DNA of 64,000 nt from Leifsonia aquatica H1aii (lineage in GTDB: Bacteria; Actinomycetota; Actinomycetes; Actinomycetales; Microbacteriaceae), in the NCBI RefSeq assembly GCF_000633535.1, contig NZ_AYMR01000018.1, positions 62,001-126,000 on the forward strand, written 5' to 3'. The stretch's first letter is position 1, and each line of letters opens with the position of its first letter. This document shows, piece by piece, positions 28,552-38,040 of the stretch. The notes beneath the pieces are model-generated. The model saw nothing but the letters and a program-made list of their open reading frames with translations, did no database searches and had not been told where the DNA came from. The position numbers and the translations under genes were made by a program.

Positions 28552-30195
28552 TCACGCCGCCTGGAGGGTGTGCGCGTCCAGGATCGTGTACGAGTAGCCC
28601 TGCTCGGCCAGGAACCGCTGCCGGTTCTGCGCGAAGTCCTGGTCGACCGTGTCCCGCGAGACCAGGGTGTAGAAGTTCGCCGACAGTCCCGACTCCTTCG
28701 GGCGCAGCAGGCGGCCGAGGCGCTGGGCCTCTTCCTGCCGCGAGCCGTACGAGCCGGAGACCTGGATGGCGACGGTCGCCTCCGGAAGGTCGACCGAGAA
28801 GTTGGCGACCTTGCTGACCACCAGCACGGTCGTGCGGCCGTCGCGGAACTCCTGGTACAGCCGCTCGCGCTCGTCCACCGGGGTGGCGCCGGTGAGTTGG
28901 GGCGCGCCGAGCGCCTCCGCGAGCTCGTCGATCTGGTCGAGGTACTGGCCGATGACCAGGATGCGCTCGCCGGCGTGCCGGTCGACGAGCTGCCGCACGA
29001 CGTCGAGTTTGGCGGGCGCGGTCGCGGCGAGCCGGTAGCGCTCGTCGTCGGCGGCGGCCGCGTAGCTCAGCCGTTCGGAGGCGGGGAGGTCGATGCGCAC
29101 CTCGTAGCAGGCGGCGGGGGAGATGAAGCCCTGCGCCTCGATCTCCTTCCACGGCGCGTCGAAGCGCTTGGGGCCGATCAGGCTGAACACGTCGCCCTCC
29201 CGGCCGTCCTCGCGCACCAGCGTGGCGGTGAGGCCGAGCCGGCGCCGGGCCTGCAGCTCCGCGGTCAGCTTGAACACCGGCGCCGGGAGGAGGTGCACCT
29301 CGTCGTAGACCACGAGCCCCCAGTCGAGCGCGTCGAGCAGCGCCAGGTGGGCGTACTCGCCCTTCCGCTTCGCCGTCAGGATCTGGTAGGTCGCGATGGT
29401 GACCGGCTTGACCTCCTTCACCTGTCCCGAGTACTCGCCGATCTCGTCGGCGGTCAGCGTCGTGCGCTTGAGCAGCTCGTCCCGCCACTGCCGCGCCGAC
29501 ACCGTGTTGGTCACCAGGATGAGCGTGGTGGTCTTGGAGGTCGCCATCGCCGCGGCCCCGACCAGCGTCTTGCCGGCGCCGCAGGGGAGCACGACGACGC
29601 CGGAGCCGCCGTCGAAGAAGTTGGTGACGGCCTTGCGCTGGTAGTCGCGCAGCGCCCAGCCGTTCTCGAACAGGCCGATCTCGTGCGGTGTGCCCGGCGT
29701 GTAGCCGGCGAGGTCCTCGGCCGGCCAGCCGAGCTTGACCAGCTCCTGCTTGAGCTGGCCGCGCGCCCACGCCTGCACGGCGAACGTCGTGTCGTCGCGC
29801 CGTTCGAGCAGCAGCGGGGCAATCCGCTTGGCGCTCGCCACCTCGGTCAGGACCGCCAGGTCGTCCGAGCGCAGCACGAGCTCGCCCTCGTCGTCGCGGG
29901 CGATGCTCAGGCGGCCGTAGCGCGCGACCGTCTCGGAGACGTCCACCGACACCGTCTGCGGGATGGGGAACTTGGAGTACCGCTCCAGGGTGGCCAGCAT
30001 GTCCTCGGCCGTGTGGCCGGCGGCGCGCGCGTTCCAGAGGCCGAGCCGGGTGATCCGGTAGGTGTGGATGTGCTCGGGGGCGCGCTCCAGCTCGGCGAAG
30101 ACGGCGAGGTCGTGGCGGGCGTCCTCGGCGTCGGGGTGCGCGACCTCCAGCAGGACGGTGCGGTCGCTCTGGACGATCAGGGGGCCATCGGACAT
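28552..30195 (-). CDS. XPB-type DNA repair helicase
   Basis: A 547-residue SF2 helicase of the bacterial XPB/ERCC3 group: N-terminal XPB damage-recognition-like region, Walker A in VVLPCGAGKTLVGAAAM, DEVH box in LVVYDEVHLLPAPVF, LGLTATLVREDG, and C-terminal helicase motifs (SKVANFSVDLPEA, GSRQEEAQRLGRLLRPK). It unwinds DNA 3'-5' in repair. The ATG at 30195 is preceded by a short gap after its upstream partner gene on the same strand. Confidence 0.95.
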   Translation of the reverse strand: MSDGPLIVQSDRTVLLEVAHPDAEDARHDLAVFAELERAPEHIHTYRITRLGLWNARAAGHTAEDMLATLERYSKFPIPQTVSVDVSETVARYGRLSIARDDEGELVLRSDDLAVLTEVASAKRIAPLLLERRDDTTFAVQAWARGQLKQELVKLGWPAEDLAGYTPGTPHEIGLFENGWALRDYQRKAVTNFFDGGSGVVVLPCGAGKTLVGAAAMATSKTTTLILVTNTVSARQWRDELLKRTTLTADEIGEYSGQVKEVKPVTIATYQILTAKRKGEYAHLALLDALDWGLVVYDEVHLLPAPVFKLTAELQARRRLGLTATLVREDGREGDVFSLIGPKRFDAPWKEIEAQGFISPAACYEVRIDLPASERLSYAAAADDERYRLAATAPAKLDVVRQLVDRHAGERILVIGQYLDQIDELAEALGAPQLTGATPVDERERLYQEFRDGRTTVLVVSKVANFSVDLPEATVAIQVSGSYGSRQEEAQRLGRLLRPKESGLSANFYTLVSRDTVDQDFAQNRQRFLAEQGYSYTILDAHTLQAA

Positions 30196-30251
30196 AACCG
30201 ATGAGTCTACGCCGGGCGGATGGCCGCACCGTGCGAACGGCGCCGCCGCGG

Positions 30252-32135
30252 CTACAGCGGGCGGACGGCCTTCACGCTCGACAGCGGGAGGGTCCGCTCG
30301 ATGTCCGCCGCGCGATCGCGGCCGCGCAGCCTCCCACCGCCGACCCCGGTCGGCTCGAGCACGTACTCCACCGTGCGCCCGTCGGGCATCGCGACCTCCA
30401 CGACGACCGGCTGCCGGGCGCGCACGGCCTGGTCGAGCTGCCGGGCCAGCCACTGCTCGCCGGTGTCCTCGGTGGCGGCGGCGTCGACCGCGCGCAGCCG
30501 TTCCACCAGTTCGCGGTCCTGGTCGCGGGAGGCCGTCGGGTGCGAGTGCGCGTAGCGCTGCCGGCGCAGCGCCACCGGCTCGCCGTCCTCGTCCTCGGCG
30601 ACGACCGGGTAGCGGGCGTCGGAGAGCGCCCAGAAGACCACGTCGCGCGTAAAGCGGCTGTGCAGCACGTCGGCGCGCGCCGGGGTCAGCCGCAGCGCGG
30701 TGAGCGACTGGTCGACCTCGATGGTGCGCAGCAGCGTGGTGTCGGCCGAGCGGACCGCGCTGCGCGCCTCCCCGTCGTCGACGGTGCGGACCCGCACGCG
30801 CCCGTGCCGGTCGGTCACGTCGGTGATCAGGTAGTCGAGCGGCTGGGGGAGGCCGGTCAGCGAGACCCCGGCGAGGAATTCGCGGATGCTCGCCGCGGTC
30901 TCGCCCGCAGTGATCGCGCGGTCGATCGAGGCGGGGGAGAAGCGGAAGGTCGACGCCAGCGCGCGGCTCTCGAGGTCGGCCATGCCGCGCAGGCGCGCCT
31001 CGAGGTCGGGGGCGAGCGGACCGGGGGAGACCACCGTGAGGTCGTGCTGCAGGTAGACGCCGCGCACCTCGGCCGGGAACGCGGGCGTGAGCTGCGCGGC
31101 CGCTGCCTCCGGTCCGTTCTCCAGCAGGGCGCTCCCCGCTCCGGCGGGCGCGCCCGCCGCGGTGATGCCGAGCCATTCGGCGTCGCGCAGGTGCGCCTCC
31201 ACCCGCTCCTGGGCCTGCTCGGGGGCGCCCGGGTAGAGCCAGGCGACGTGTTCGCGCAGGCTGTCGCCCCAGGAGGCGCGGCTGCGGGCCGCGACCAGGC
31301 CGTGCAGGTCGTCGGGCAGCGCGTCCAGCCAGGCCGCGGCGAGGGCGCGCCAGCGGTCGGGGGTGGAGGCGTGCAGCCAGTCGGCCGCCGGCTCGGCGGG
31401 CAGCCAGAGGCTGTCCTCGCGGGCGACGAGACCGGCCCGGGAGGCGACCGAGAGCGCCGTGGGGACGGTGCCCGGTTCGATCGCGAGGGCCTCGGCGAGC
31501 CGCTTGACCGCAGGCAGGGCGAGGCCGCCGCGCTGCAGCTCGCGGGCGCCTTCGCGCGCCAGCTCGGCCAACAGCTCGGAGACCGCGACCACCGCCTCGA
31601 AGGCGCGGTCGGCGGCGAGCCGGTCGGTGAAGCGCCGTTCGGTGTCGGGGACGGGCGCGAGGCCCGCCGGGGGCGCCGTGCGCAGCAGCTCGTCGGGCGA
31701 CGGGAGTCCCGCCTCCGGCCAGGCCCGCAGGCGGGCGTACACGGCCTCGTATCCGATGTGCCCGCGCTGCCCCTCCTCGGGCTGCCCCTCCTCGGGTGCC
31801 GGCTGGGCGAGCAGGAGCGCCTCCAGCGCGTCCAGGACGCCCTGGACCTCGTGCGCGGTCAGCCCGGCGGTCGCCGGCTCCGCGGCCAGGGCGGAGGCGA
31901 TCGCCTCCGCATCCAGCGGGGCGTCCGCGCGGCCGAGCGCGATGAGCACGGCGAGCCGGGTGCGGTCGAGGCCCACGAGGGCGCGCTGCACCGACTCCGG
32001 CTCCAGCAGCGCCTCGGCCAGGTCGAAGAAGTCGGAGACGCCGGCGCGGCGGATGCTCCGATCGTGCAGGGAGGCGACGAGAGTGTCGTCGCCGAGCGCG
32101 CGCAGACGCGCCGCCAGGGCGAGCGTCGTCGTCAT
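30252..32135 (-). CDS. Helicase-associated protein (XPB partner, Helicase_C_3-type N-terminus)
   Basis: A 627-residue actinobacterial protein that is encoded directly upstream of XPB, as in mycobacteria (Rv0862c-Rv0861c). The N-terminal two thirds are repeated helical and winged-helix-like segments; the C-terminal part (VRGVYLQHDLTVVSPGPL onward, FRFSPASIDRAITAGET) is the domain also found at the N-terminus of some XPB proteins. It probably modulates XPB; the 56-bp gap suggests one operon. Confidence 0.82.
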   Translation of the reverse strand: MTTTLALAARLRALGDDTLVASLHDRSIRRAGVSDFFDLAEALLEPESVQRALVGLDRTRLAVLIALGRADAPLDAEAIASALAAEPATAGLTAHEVQGVLDALEALLLAQPAPEEGQPEEGQRGHIGYEAVYARLRAWPEAGLPSPDELLRTAPPAGLAPVPDTERRFTDRLAADRAFEAVVAVSELLAELAREGARELQRGGLALPAVKRLAEALAIEPGTVPTALSVASRAGLVAREDSLWLPAEPAADWLHASTPDRWRALAAAWLDALPDDLHGLVAARSRASWGDSLREHVAWLYPGAPEQAQERVEAHLRDAEWLGITAAGAPAGAGSALLENGPEAAAAQLTPAFPAEVRGVYLQHDLTVVSPGPLAPDLEARLRGMADLESRALASTFRFSPASIDRAITAGETAASIREFLAGVSLTGLPQPLDYLITDVTDRHGRVRVRTVDDGEARSAVRSADTTLLRTIEVDQSLTALRLTPARADVLHSRFTRDVVFWALSDARYPVVAEDEDGEPVALRRQRYAHSHPTASRDQDRELVERLRAVDAAATEDTGEQWLARQLDQAVRARQPVVVEVAMPDGRTVEYVLEPTGVGGGRLRGRDRAADIERTLPLSSVKAVRPL

Positions 32136-32159
32136 CGCGCCGGGTCCGCGGTCGCTCGG

Positions 32160-32456
32160 CTAGCGCCGGCCTTTGGGGTCCAGGCCCTTCGCGGCCTTCG
32201 CCGCCCTGCTGCGCTGCCGGCCCACCACGATGATCAGCGCGATGATCAGCACGAAGGCGATGGGCAGGGCGATCAGCGGGAGGACGAACACCGCCGGCCA
32301 CAGCCCTTCGCCCGATCCCTGCTGCGCGAATCCGCCCACGGCCGTGCCGATCAGGATGGCTGCGATGCAGACCAGCGAGACGATCACGAGCGCCGCGATG
32401 ATGTACGAAAGGATGCGCTGCACGCGCGATGCGGGCGCCGGGGTCTCTTGGGTCAC
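32160..32456 (-). CDS. Small two-TM membrane protein
   Basis: 98 residues with two clear transmembrane helices (about 15-40, YIIAALVIVSLVCIAAILIG; and 52-78, AVFVLPLIALPIAFVLIIAL) and a basic C-terminal tail (RQRSRAAKAAKG). GTG start at 32456. It precedes the helicase-associated gene by 24 bp on the same strand. Function unknown. Confidence 0.65.
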   Translation of the reverse strand: MTQETPAPASRVQRILSYIIAALVIVSLVCIAAILIGTAVGGFAQQGSGEGLWPAVFVLPLIALPIAFVLIIALIIVVGRQRSRAAKAAKGLDPKGRR

Positions 32457-32512
32457 GAAATCAAGGATAATTGAGGTTGGTCATTCGATCCCCCATGCGA
32501 AGTGAGGTTCCC

Positions 32513-32893
32513 ATGCCAACCGGCAAGGTCAAGTTCTACGACGATGAGAAAGGCTTCGGCTTCATCAGCGCCGATGACGGTCAGGAGGTCTTCCTGCACG
32601 CGTCCGCGCTGCCCGACGGCGCCGTCGTCAAGGCGGGGTCGCGTCTCGAGTTCGGTATCGCCGACGGCAAGCGCGGTGCGCAGGCCCTCTCGGTCCGCGT
32701 GCTCGAGGCACCGCCGAGCCTGGTGAAGATGAAGCGCAAGTCGGCCGACGACATGGCGATCATCGTGGAGGATCTGGTGAAGCTCCTCGACGGCATCGGC
32801 TCCAACCTGCGTCGCGGCAAGTACCCCGACAAGCAGCACGGCGCGAAGATCGCCGCTGTGCTGCGTCGTGTTGCGGACGACCTGGATGCCTGA
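32513..32893 (+). CDS. Cold-shock-domain protein with C-terminal extension
   Basis: 126 residues: a cold shock domain in the first 65 (GKVKFYDDEKGFGFISADDG, EVFLHASALPDGA) followed by a conserved 60-residue extension (KSADDMAIIVEDLVKLLDGI). This CSD plus tail type sits beside DUF3027 in many actinobacteria. I chose the ATG at 32513, which has GAGG upstream and begins the domain; a start at 32471 would add an unconserved lead. Its stop overlaps the DUF3027 start. Confidence 0.9.
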   Translation: MPTGKVKFYDDEKGFGFISADDGQEVFLHASALPDGAVVKAGSRLEFGIADGKRGAQALSVRVLEAPPSLVKMKRKSADDMAIIVEDLVKLLDGIGSNLRRGKYPDKQHGAKIAAVLRRVADDLDA

Positions 32894-33779
32894 CTCCGGC
32901 ATCGAGGACCTGCTGGCGGCCGAGCCGCTCGCCCGCCGCGCGCTCGCGGAGATCACGCCCGAGTCGACGATCGGCGCTGCCGCCGGGCACGTCGTCGAAG
33001 GCGAGGGCGTCGTCTCCCTGCTGTTCGAGAGCACGCTCCCGGGCTATCCCGGCTGGCGCTGGACCGTGACGATCGGTCGCGCCGACGAGGACGCCGCGCC
33101 GACGGTGCTGGAGGCCGAGCTCATGCCGGCCGACGGCGCCCTGCTCGCGCCCGACTGGGTGCCGTGGTCGGAGCGGCTGGCCGACTACCAGGCGGCGCAG
33201 GAGGCGCTCGCCGCCGAGAGCGCCGGCGACGACGACGCGGACGGCTCCGAGTCGGAGGGCGACGAGTCCGACGATGAGTCCGATGACGTCGACTCCGGCG
33301 ACGACTTCGACGGCGACGACGAGGACGACGACTTCGACGACGCGGACGACGACCGGGACGTCCACGACCTCCACGGCGACGACGACCTCGACGGCGTGGA
33401 CATCGACAGCCTGCACTCCGACGCGGACGACGACGCAGACGAAGAGGACGAGACGGACGAGGACGAGACGGACGTGGGCTCCGCCGCGGCGGGCTCCGTC
33501 GACGCCGCGTTCGACGAGGTCACCGACGTCGACGCCGATCTCGACCTCCCGGCCGAGGAGGCCGCTGCGCTCGAGGAGGCCGTCCCACTCGACGACGCCG
33601 ACGCCGACGAGTCCGTGGCGTCTGCGGAGTCCGAGGCGGCCGAGTCCGGGGCGTCAGCCGCGCCGGCGACGGCTGACGGTGAGGTAGCCGAGGCCGAGCA
33701 CGCCGAGGGCGATGCCGACGACGACCGTCCAGAGCCAGACGCCGCCCGGGGCGACGATCAGCACGGGGATCAGGGCTAG
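32886..33779 (+). CDS. DUF3027 protein with long acidic C-terminal tail
   Basis: 297 residues. The first 110 (IEDLLAAEPLARRALAEI, GHVVEGEGVVSLLFESTLPGYPGWRW, LLAPDWVPWSERLADYQA) are the DUF3027 core. The remaining 185 are extremely rich in Asp and Glu (runs of DDDD/EDE) and surely disordered. The ATG overlaps the CSD gene stop by 8 nt, implying coupled expression. The final 42 codons are antisense to the DUF2530 gene. Confidence 0.85.
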   Translation: MPDSGIEDLLAAEPLARRALAEITPESTIGAAAGHVVEGEGVVSLLFESTLPGYPGWRWTVTIGRADEDAAPTVLEAELMPADGALLAPDWVPWSERLADYQAAQEALAAESAGDDDADGSESEGDESDDESDDVDSGDDFDGDDEDDDFDDADDDRDVHDLHGDDDLDGVDIDSLHSDADDDADEEDETDEDETDVGSAAAGSVDAAFDEVTDVDADLDLPAEEAAALEEAVPLDDADADESVASAESEAAESGASAAPATADGEVAEAEHAEGDADDDRPEPDAARGDDQHGDQG

Positions 33780-33878
33780 CACCCAGAGCGCGAGTCCGAC
33801 GACGACGGCCCGCCGATCATCCGTCTTCACGGGTGTCGGATCGGGCCGTCTCTCGTCGTCGCGGAGCCAGAGCCGCAT
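33654..33878 (-). CDS. DUF2530 small membrane protein
   Basis: 74 residues: a charged N-terminus (MRLWLRDDERRPDPTPVKTDD), two transmembrane helices (about 27-46 and 49-68) and a basic tail (SRRRRG), the layout of DUF2530. It starts 8 bp after the serC stop on the same strand. The last 126 bp overlap the end of DUF3027 in antisense, an unusually long convergent overlap. Confidence 0.8.
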   Translation of the reverse strand: MRLWLRDDERRPDPTPVKTDDRRAVVVGLALWVLALIPVLIVAPGGVWLWTVVVGIALGVLGLGYLTVSRRRRG

Positions 33879-33886
33879 CGCGGGCC

Positions 33887-35074
<1,188 letters not shown>

Positions 35075-35132
35075 TCACCGGCAGCAAGTAGGCTCTAGTG
35101 CGTCATTCGCGCGTCTGCATGTGGAGGGGATC

Positions 35133-35831
35133 ATGACCGATCTGATCGATACGACCGAGATGTACCTTCGCACCATCTTGGAGCTCGAGGAGGACAACAT
35201 CGTCCCCCTGCGGGCCCGCATCTCCGAGCGCCTCGGCCACTCCGGCCCCACCGTCTCGCAGACCGTCGGCCGCATGGAGCGCGACGGCCTCGTGGTCGTC
35301 TCCGGCGACCGCCACCTCGAGCTGACCGACGAAGGCCGCCGCAAGGCCGTCAACGTGATGCGCAAGCACCGCCTGGCCGAGCGCCTGCTCAGCGACGTGA
35401 TCGAGCTCGAGTGGGAGTACGTCCACGAAGAGGCCTGCCGCTGGGAGCACGTCATGAGCGAGCAGGTCGAGCGCAAGCTGCTCACCATGCTCGGCCACCC
35501 GACGGAGTCGCCTTACGGCAACCCCATCCCGGGCCTCGGCGATCTGGGCGATCCGGCCACCGCCGACACCGCCTCCACGCAGAACCTGGTGAACCTCGTC
35601 GATGTCGTGCGCGGCTCGGACTCCGGGGTGACTGCCAGGATCCGCCGCCTGGGCGAGCCCGCGCAGGTCGACCCCGAGCTGCTCCTGCAGCTCAAGCAGG
35701 CGGGCGTTTTCCCCGGCTCGACCGGCACTTTCTCCTCGGCCGGTTCGTACGTCGGCGTGCAGATCGAGGGCTTCGAGACCGGCCTGGAGCTGCCCAACGA
35801 GCTCGCGGCCCACATCTTCGTCGAGGCCTGA
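35133..35831 (+). CDS. dtxR: Iron-dependent transcriptional repressor, DtxR/IdeR family
   Basis: A 232-residue regulator very similar to DtxR: DTTEMYLRTILELEEDN, a winged HTH (RISERLGHSGPTVSQTVGRMERDGL), the metal-site segment VHEEACRWEHVMS (Cys, Glu and His ligands) and GNPIPGLGDLG, then a C-terminal SH3-like domain. It represses iron-uptake genes when Fe2+ is bound. ATG at 35133 with GGAGGGG upstream. No iron box was found in the window. Confidence 0.95.
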   Translation: MTDLIDTTEMYLRTILELEEDNIVPLRARISERLGHSGPTVSQTVGRMERDGLVVVSGDRHLELTDEGRRKAVNVMRKHRLAERLLSDVIELEWEYVHEEACRWEHVMSEQVERKLLTMLGHPTESPYGNPIPGLGDLGDPATADTASTQNLVNLVDVVRGSDSGVTARIRRLGEPAQVDPELLLQLKQAGVFPGSTGTFSSAGSYVGVQIEGFETGLELPNELAAHIFVEA

Positions 35832-35869
35832 CTTCCGTTACCAGTTCGTTAAAAAACTGGCGAAAAGAT

Positions 35870-35898
35870 GTGACAAACGGGGAGGCGTCCCGTAGTCT
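35870..35898 (+). promoter_or_regulatory. Putative sigma-70-type promoter of the NlpC/P60 gene
   Basis: GTGACA (35870-35875), 17-bp spacer, TAGTCT (35893-35898), in an A/T-richer stretch right after the dtxR stop, about 155 bp before the coding start. Confidence 0.5.
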
Positions 35899-36051
35899 CT
35901 TACGAGTCCGAACGGGCCGCACCCGGCCCACCAGGACCCGAACCGGGACGCTCCACACCCCCTGAACCCGTCTCCCGGTTCGTGAAGCCGAAGCCAATTC
36001 GCATCGGGCGGGGGCAGCTCCCTAGTGCTGCCGGAGCGCAGGAGGTTGCAC
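35899..36051 (+). promoter_or_regulatory. Structured 5' leader of NlpC/P60 gene; possible c-di-AMP (ydaO-type) riboswitch
   Basis: The 153-nt leader has a perfect 10-bp stem (35939-35948 with 35973-35982), a smaller stem before it, and a GGCAGC...GCTGCC hairpin (about 36014-36033) directly before the AGGAGG ribosome site, so its folding could control translation. Wall-hydrolase genes in actinobacteria are often under ydaO-type riboswitches, and some consensus-like pieces (GTGAAGCC, GGCAGCTCC, CCGGAGCG) are present, but I could not align the full consensus by eye. Confidence 0.4.
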
Positions 36052-37026
36052 TTGGCACACTCGAGTACGCCCGGTCCTGCCCAGGACCGCACGAGCACCG
36101 ACGCCACACCGACGACCGCCGAGACCGGTACCCCCGCCGCCTCCGCACCGGTCTCCCGCCGCTCCCTCCGTGAGGAGCGCACCGCGAAGGCCCACACGCC
36201 GTCGCGCCCGACCGCCGCCGTGCGCACCGCACGGACCGCCGCGAAGCCTGCTGCCGCGTCCGTCGCCACCACGACCGGCTCCACCGCCGCCGGCTCCACG
36301 GCCGCGAAGAAGCCCGCCGCGAAGAAGAAGGGCGGCTGGGCGATCAACGTCGCGGTCATGACGGTCGCCACCGGCATCATCGCCACGATGTCCCTCCCCG
36401 CCTTCGCCTTCAACCCGGAGAGCGCCGAGTCGTCCGCGTTCGGCCCCAGCGCCGCCGACAGCATGAAGAAGGCCCAGTCGCAGAGCGTCGAGGTCTCCGG
36501 CGTCGCCGCCGCGGCCGTCTCCCGCGAGGCCCCCTCCGCCACCACCGAGGAGCAGCTCGCCTCGCAGAAGGCCGCCGCCGCAGCCGAGGCCGCCCGCCAG
36601 CGCGCCGCCGTCACCCTGACGAACTACGCGAACAGCTACTCCGGCCCTTCGGTCTCCGACTTCCTGGCCAACCCGCCGTACCCCAACTTCAGCCTCGACT
36701 CCGTCTTCTCGGTGGCGCAGCAGTACATCGGCACCCCCTACGTCTTCGGCGGCGCCTCGCCCGCCGGCTTCGACTGCTCCGGCTACGTGCAGTTCGTGTA
36801 CGCCCAGTTCGGTGTCTCGCTGCCGCACTCCGTGTCGGGTCAGGCCGCGGCCGGCAAGCGCATCTCGATCGAGGACGCCAAGCCCGGAGACATCGTCATC
36901 ATGCCCGGCCACGACGGCTTCTACGCCGGCAACGGCAACATCATGGACGCCCCCGAGGTCGGCCGCTCCATCTCGGTGCGCCCGATCTGGACGAGCAACT
37001 TCTACATCGTCCGCCTCGGCATCTGA
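36052..37026 (+). CDS. NlpC/P60 peptidoglycan hydrolase
   Basis: A 324-residue exported protein. After a disordered basic Ala/Thr/Lys-rich lead (1-95) comes a signal or anchor helix (WAINVAVMTVATGIIATMSLPAFAF), a helical linker, and a C-terminal NlpC/P60 domain with catalytic Cys in AGFDCSGYVQFVYAQFG and His in GHDGFYAGNG. It cleaves peptide stems of peptidoglycan outside the cell. I chose the TTG at 36052 because a perfect AGGAGG lies 6 nt upstream; the in-frame GTG at 36025 has none. Confidence 0.9.
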   Translation: MAHSSTPGPAQDRTSTDATPTTAETGTPAASAPVSRRSLREERTAKAHTPSRPTAAVRTARTAAKPAAASVATTTGSTAAGSTAAKKPAAKKKGGWAINVAVMTVATGIIATMSLPAFAFNPESAESSAFGPSAADSMKKAQSQSVEVSGVAAAAVSREAPSATTEEQLASQKAAAAAEAARQRAAVTLTNYANSYSGPSVSDFLANPPYPNFSLDSVFSVAQQYIGTPYVFGGASPAGFDCSGYVQFVYAQFGVSLPHSVSGQAAAGKRISIEDAKPGDIVIMPGHDGFYAGNGNIMDAPEVGRSISVRPIWTSNFYIVRLGI

Positions 37027-37089
37027 GTCCTCCCGGCCGAGCGAACGCCTTCCTTACCGGAGGGTGAACACTCGCCGACCGCAGCTGTG

Positions 37090-37123
37090 AAACGGCGCGC
37101 CTCGAATAGGAGGCGCGCCGTTT
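37090..37123 (+). terminator. Intrinsic terminator of the NlpC/P60 gene
   Basis: A perfect 14-bp stem (37090-37103 with 37110-37123), 6-nt loop, ending in TTT and a further T-rich base run; 63 bp after the stop codon. Confidence 0.85.
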
Positions 37124-37144
37124 CTGCGTTACTCTGTTCCCCTG

Positions 37145-37354
37145 ATGCCGCATCATCCGGTTGCCGTTCCGCCCGGAGTCAGGTCGCTGAGGGCGACCCG
37201 ACGGGCCGAGCGCGGCCTGCGCACCGGTGGGCCTCGCCGCGAGTTCCTCGCCTGCCGCCACCATGTGGAGGCCTGCCTGCACCATCACGTGGTGCGTCAC
37301 CACCACCATGCCGTCTCCTTCTTGGGCGCTGTCCGCACGGACAGTGCCCTTTTT
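37145..37354 (+). promoter_or_regulatory. Candidate His-codon leader and attenuator before the HNH gene
   Basis: An ATG at 37145 opens a frame that contains nine His codons between 37256 and 37310 (RHHVEACLHHHVVRHHHHAV) just before a strong intrinsic terminator at 37324-37354. GTGGTG at 37289-37294 could pair with CACCA on either side, giving alternative hairpins. This is the layout of a His-responsive attenuator, but the downstream gene is an endonuclease. The frame itself continues to 37420 across the terminator, so the stop of any leader peptide is not obvious. Confidence 0.35.
37324..37354 (+). terminator. Strong intrinsic terminator inside the HNH gene leader
   Basis: An 11-bp stem with one G-T pair (37324-37334 with 37339-37349), GCAC loop, followed by five T, a G and three more T. 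It lies 62 bp before the HNH start, so either it ends an upstream short transcript or it is an attenuator. Confidence 0.85.
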
Positions 37355-37416
37355 GTTTGCCCCGCCGTGCCCGCATCCTCTCCCGTCACCCCTCTCGCCC
37401 TCCCGGAAGGTCGCAG

Positions 37417-37914
37417 ATGAAGACCCTGGTCCTCAACGCCGGTTACGAACCGCTCGCGGTCGTCTCGTTCAAGCGCGCCATCGTGCTCGTGATGAATCAG
37501 AAGGCGACCGTGCTCGCCACCGATCGCGACCACCCGGTCTGGACCATCTCCAACAGCTACGAGCGGCCCTCGGTCATCCTGCTCACCCGCTACGTGCGCC
37601 TCCCGCACGGCCGCGCCGTGCCGGTCAGCCGCCGCGGCGTGCTGCGCCGCGACCTGCACCGCTGCGGCTACTGCGGCAAGGCCGCCACCACCATCGACCA
37701 CGTGCTCCCGCGCTCCCGCGGCGGCCGCGACAGCTGGGAGAACCTGGTCGCCTGCTGCCTGCGCTGCAACAACCTCAAGAGCGACCGCACCCCGGCCGAG
37801 ATGGGCTGGACCCTCAACATCACCCCGCGAGCCCCACACGACGCCTCCTGGGTCGTGCGCGGCTCCGAGGCGCCCCTGCCCGACTGGGAGGACTACCTGG
37901 CGCCGGCGGCGTGA
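37417..37914 (+). CDS. HNH endonuclease family protein
   Basis: A 165-residue actinobacterial HNH protein: MKTLVLNAGYEPLAVVSFKRA, a zinc-binding CGYCGK, the core TIDHVLPRSRGGRDSWENLVACCLRCNNLKSDRTPAEM (His, Asn, and the second CxxC). These are widespread housekeeping-like genes of unproven role. GGAAGG ribosome site before the ATG at 37417. The gene ends 41 bp before a tRNA. Confidence 0.88.
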   Translation: MKTLVLNAGYEPLAVVSFKRAIVLVMNQKATVLATDRDHPVWTISNSYERPSVILLTRYVRLPHGRAVPVSRRGVLRRDLHRCGYCGKAATTIDHVLPRSRGGRDSWENLVACCLRCNNLKSDRTPAEMGWTLNITPRAPHDASWVVRGSEAPLPDWEDYLAPAA

Positions 37915-37955
37915 TTGCTGGTCCTCGTGTCCGTTTCGCTAGACTCGATGGGCTG

Positions 37956-38027
37956 GCCTCTGTAGCTCAATGGAAGAGCTGCTCCGTCCTAAGGAGAAGG
38001 TTGGGGGTTCGAGTCCCTCCAGGGGCA
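37956..38027 (+). tRNA. tRNA-Arg (anticodon CCT)
   Basis: 72 nt fold into a full cloverleaf: acceptor GCCTCTG with CAGGGGC, D-stem GCTC/GAGC, anticodon stem CTCC/GGAG with loop GTCCTAA (anticodon CCT), T-stem with TTCGAGT loop, discriminator A. CCA is not encoded. It reads AGG, a rare codon in this genome type. The 3' end is the left end of a direct repeat bounding the genomic island. Confidence 0.92.
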
Positions 38028-38030
38028 CTT
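38008..38030 (+). repeat. attL-like direct repeat (tRNA-Arg 3' end)
   Basis: These 23 bp (the T-loop through the discriminator base of the tRNA plus three bases) recur exactly at 49615-49637. The right copy is not part of a complete tRNA, as expected when an element integrates into a tRNA 3' end and restores it. Confidence 0.88.
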
Positions 38031-38040
38031 CTCAGGAGTA

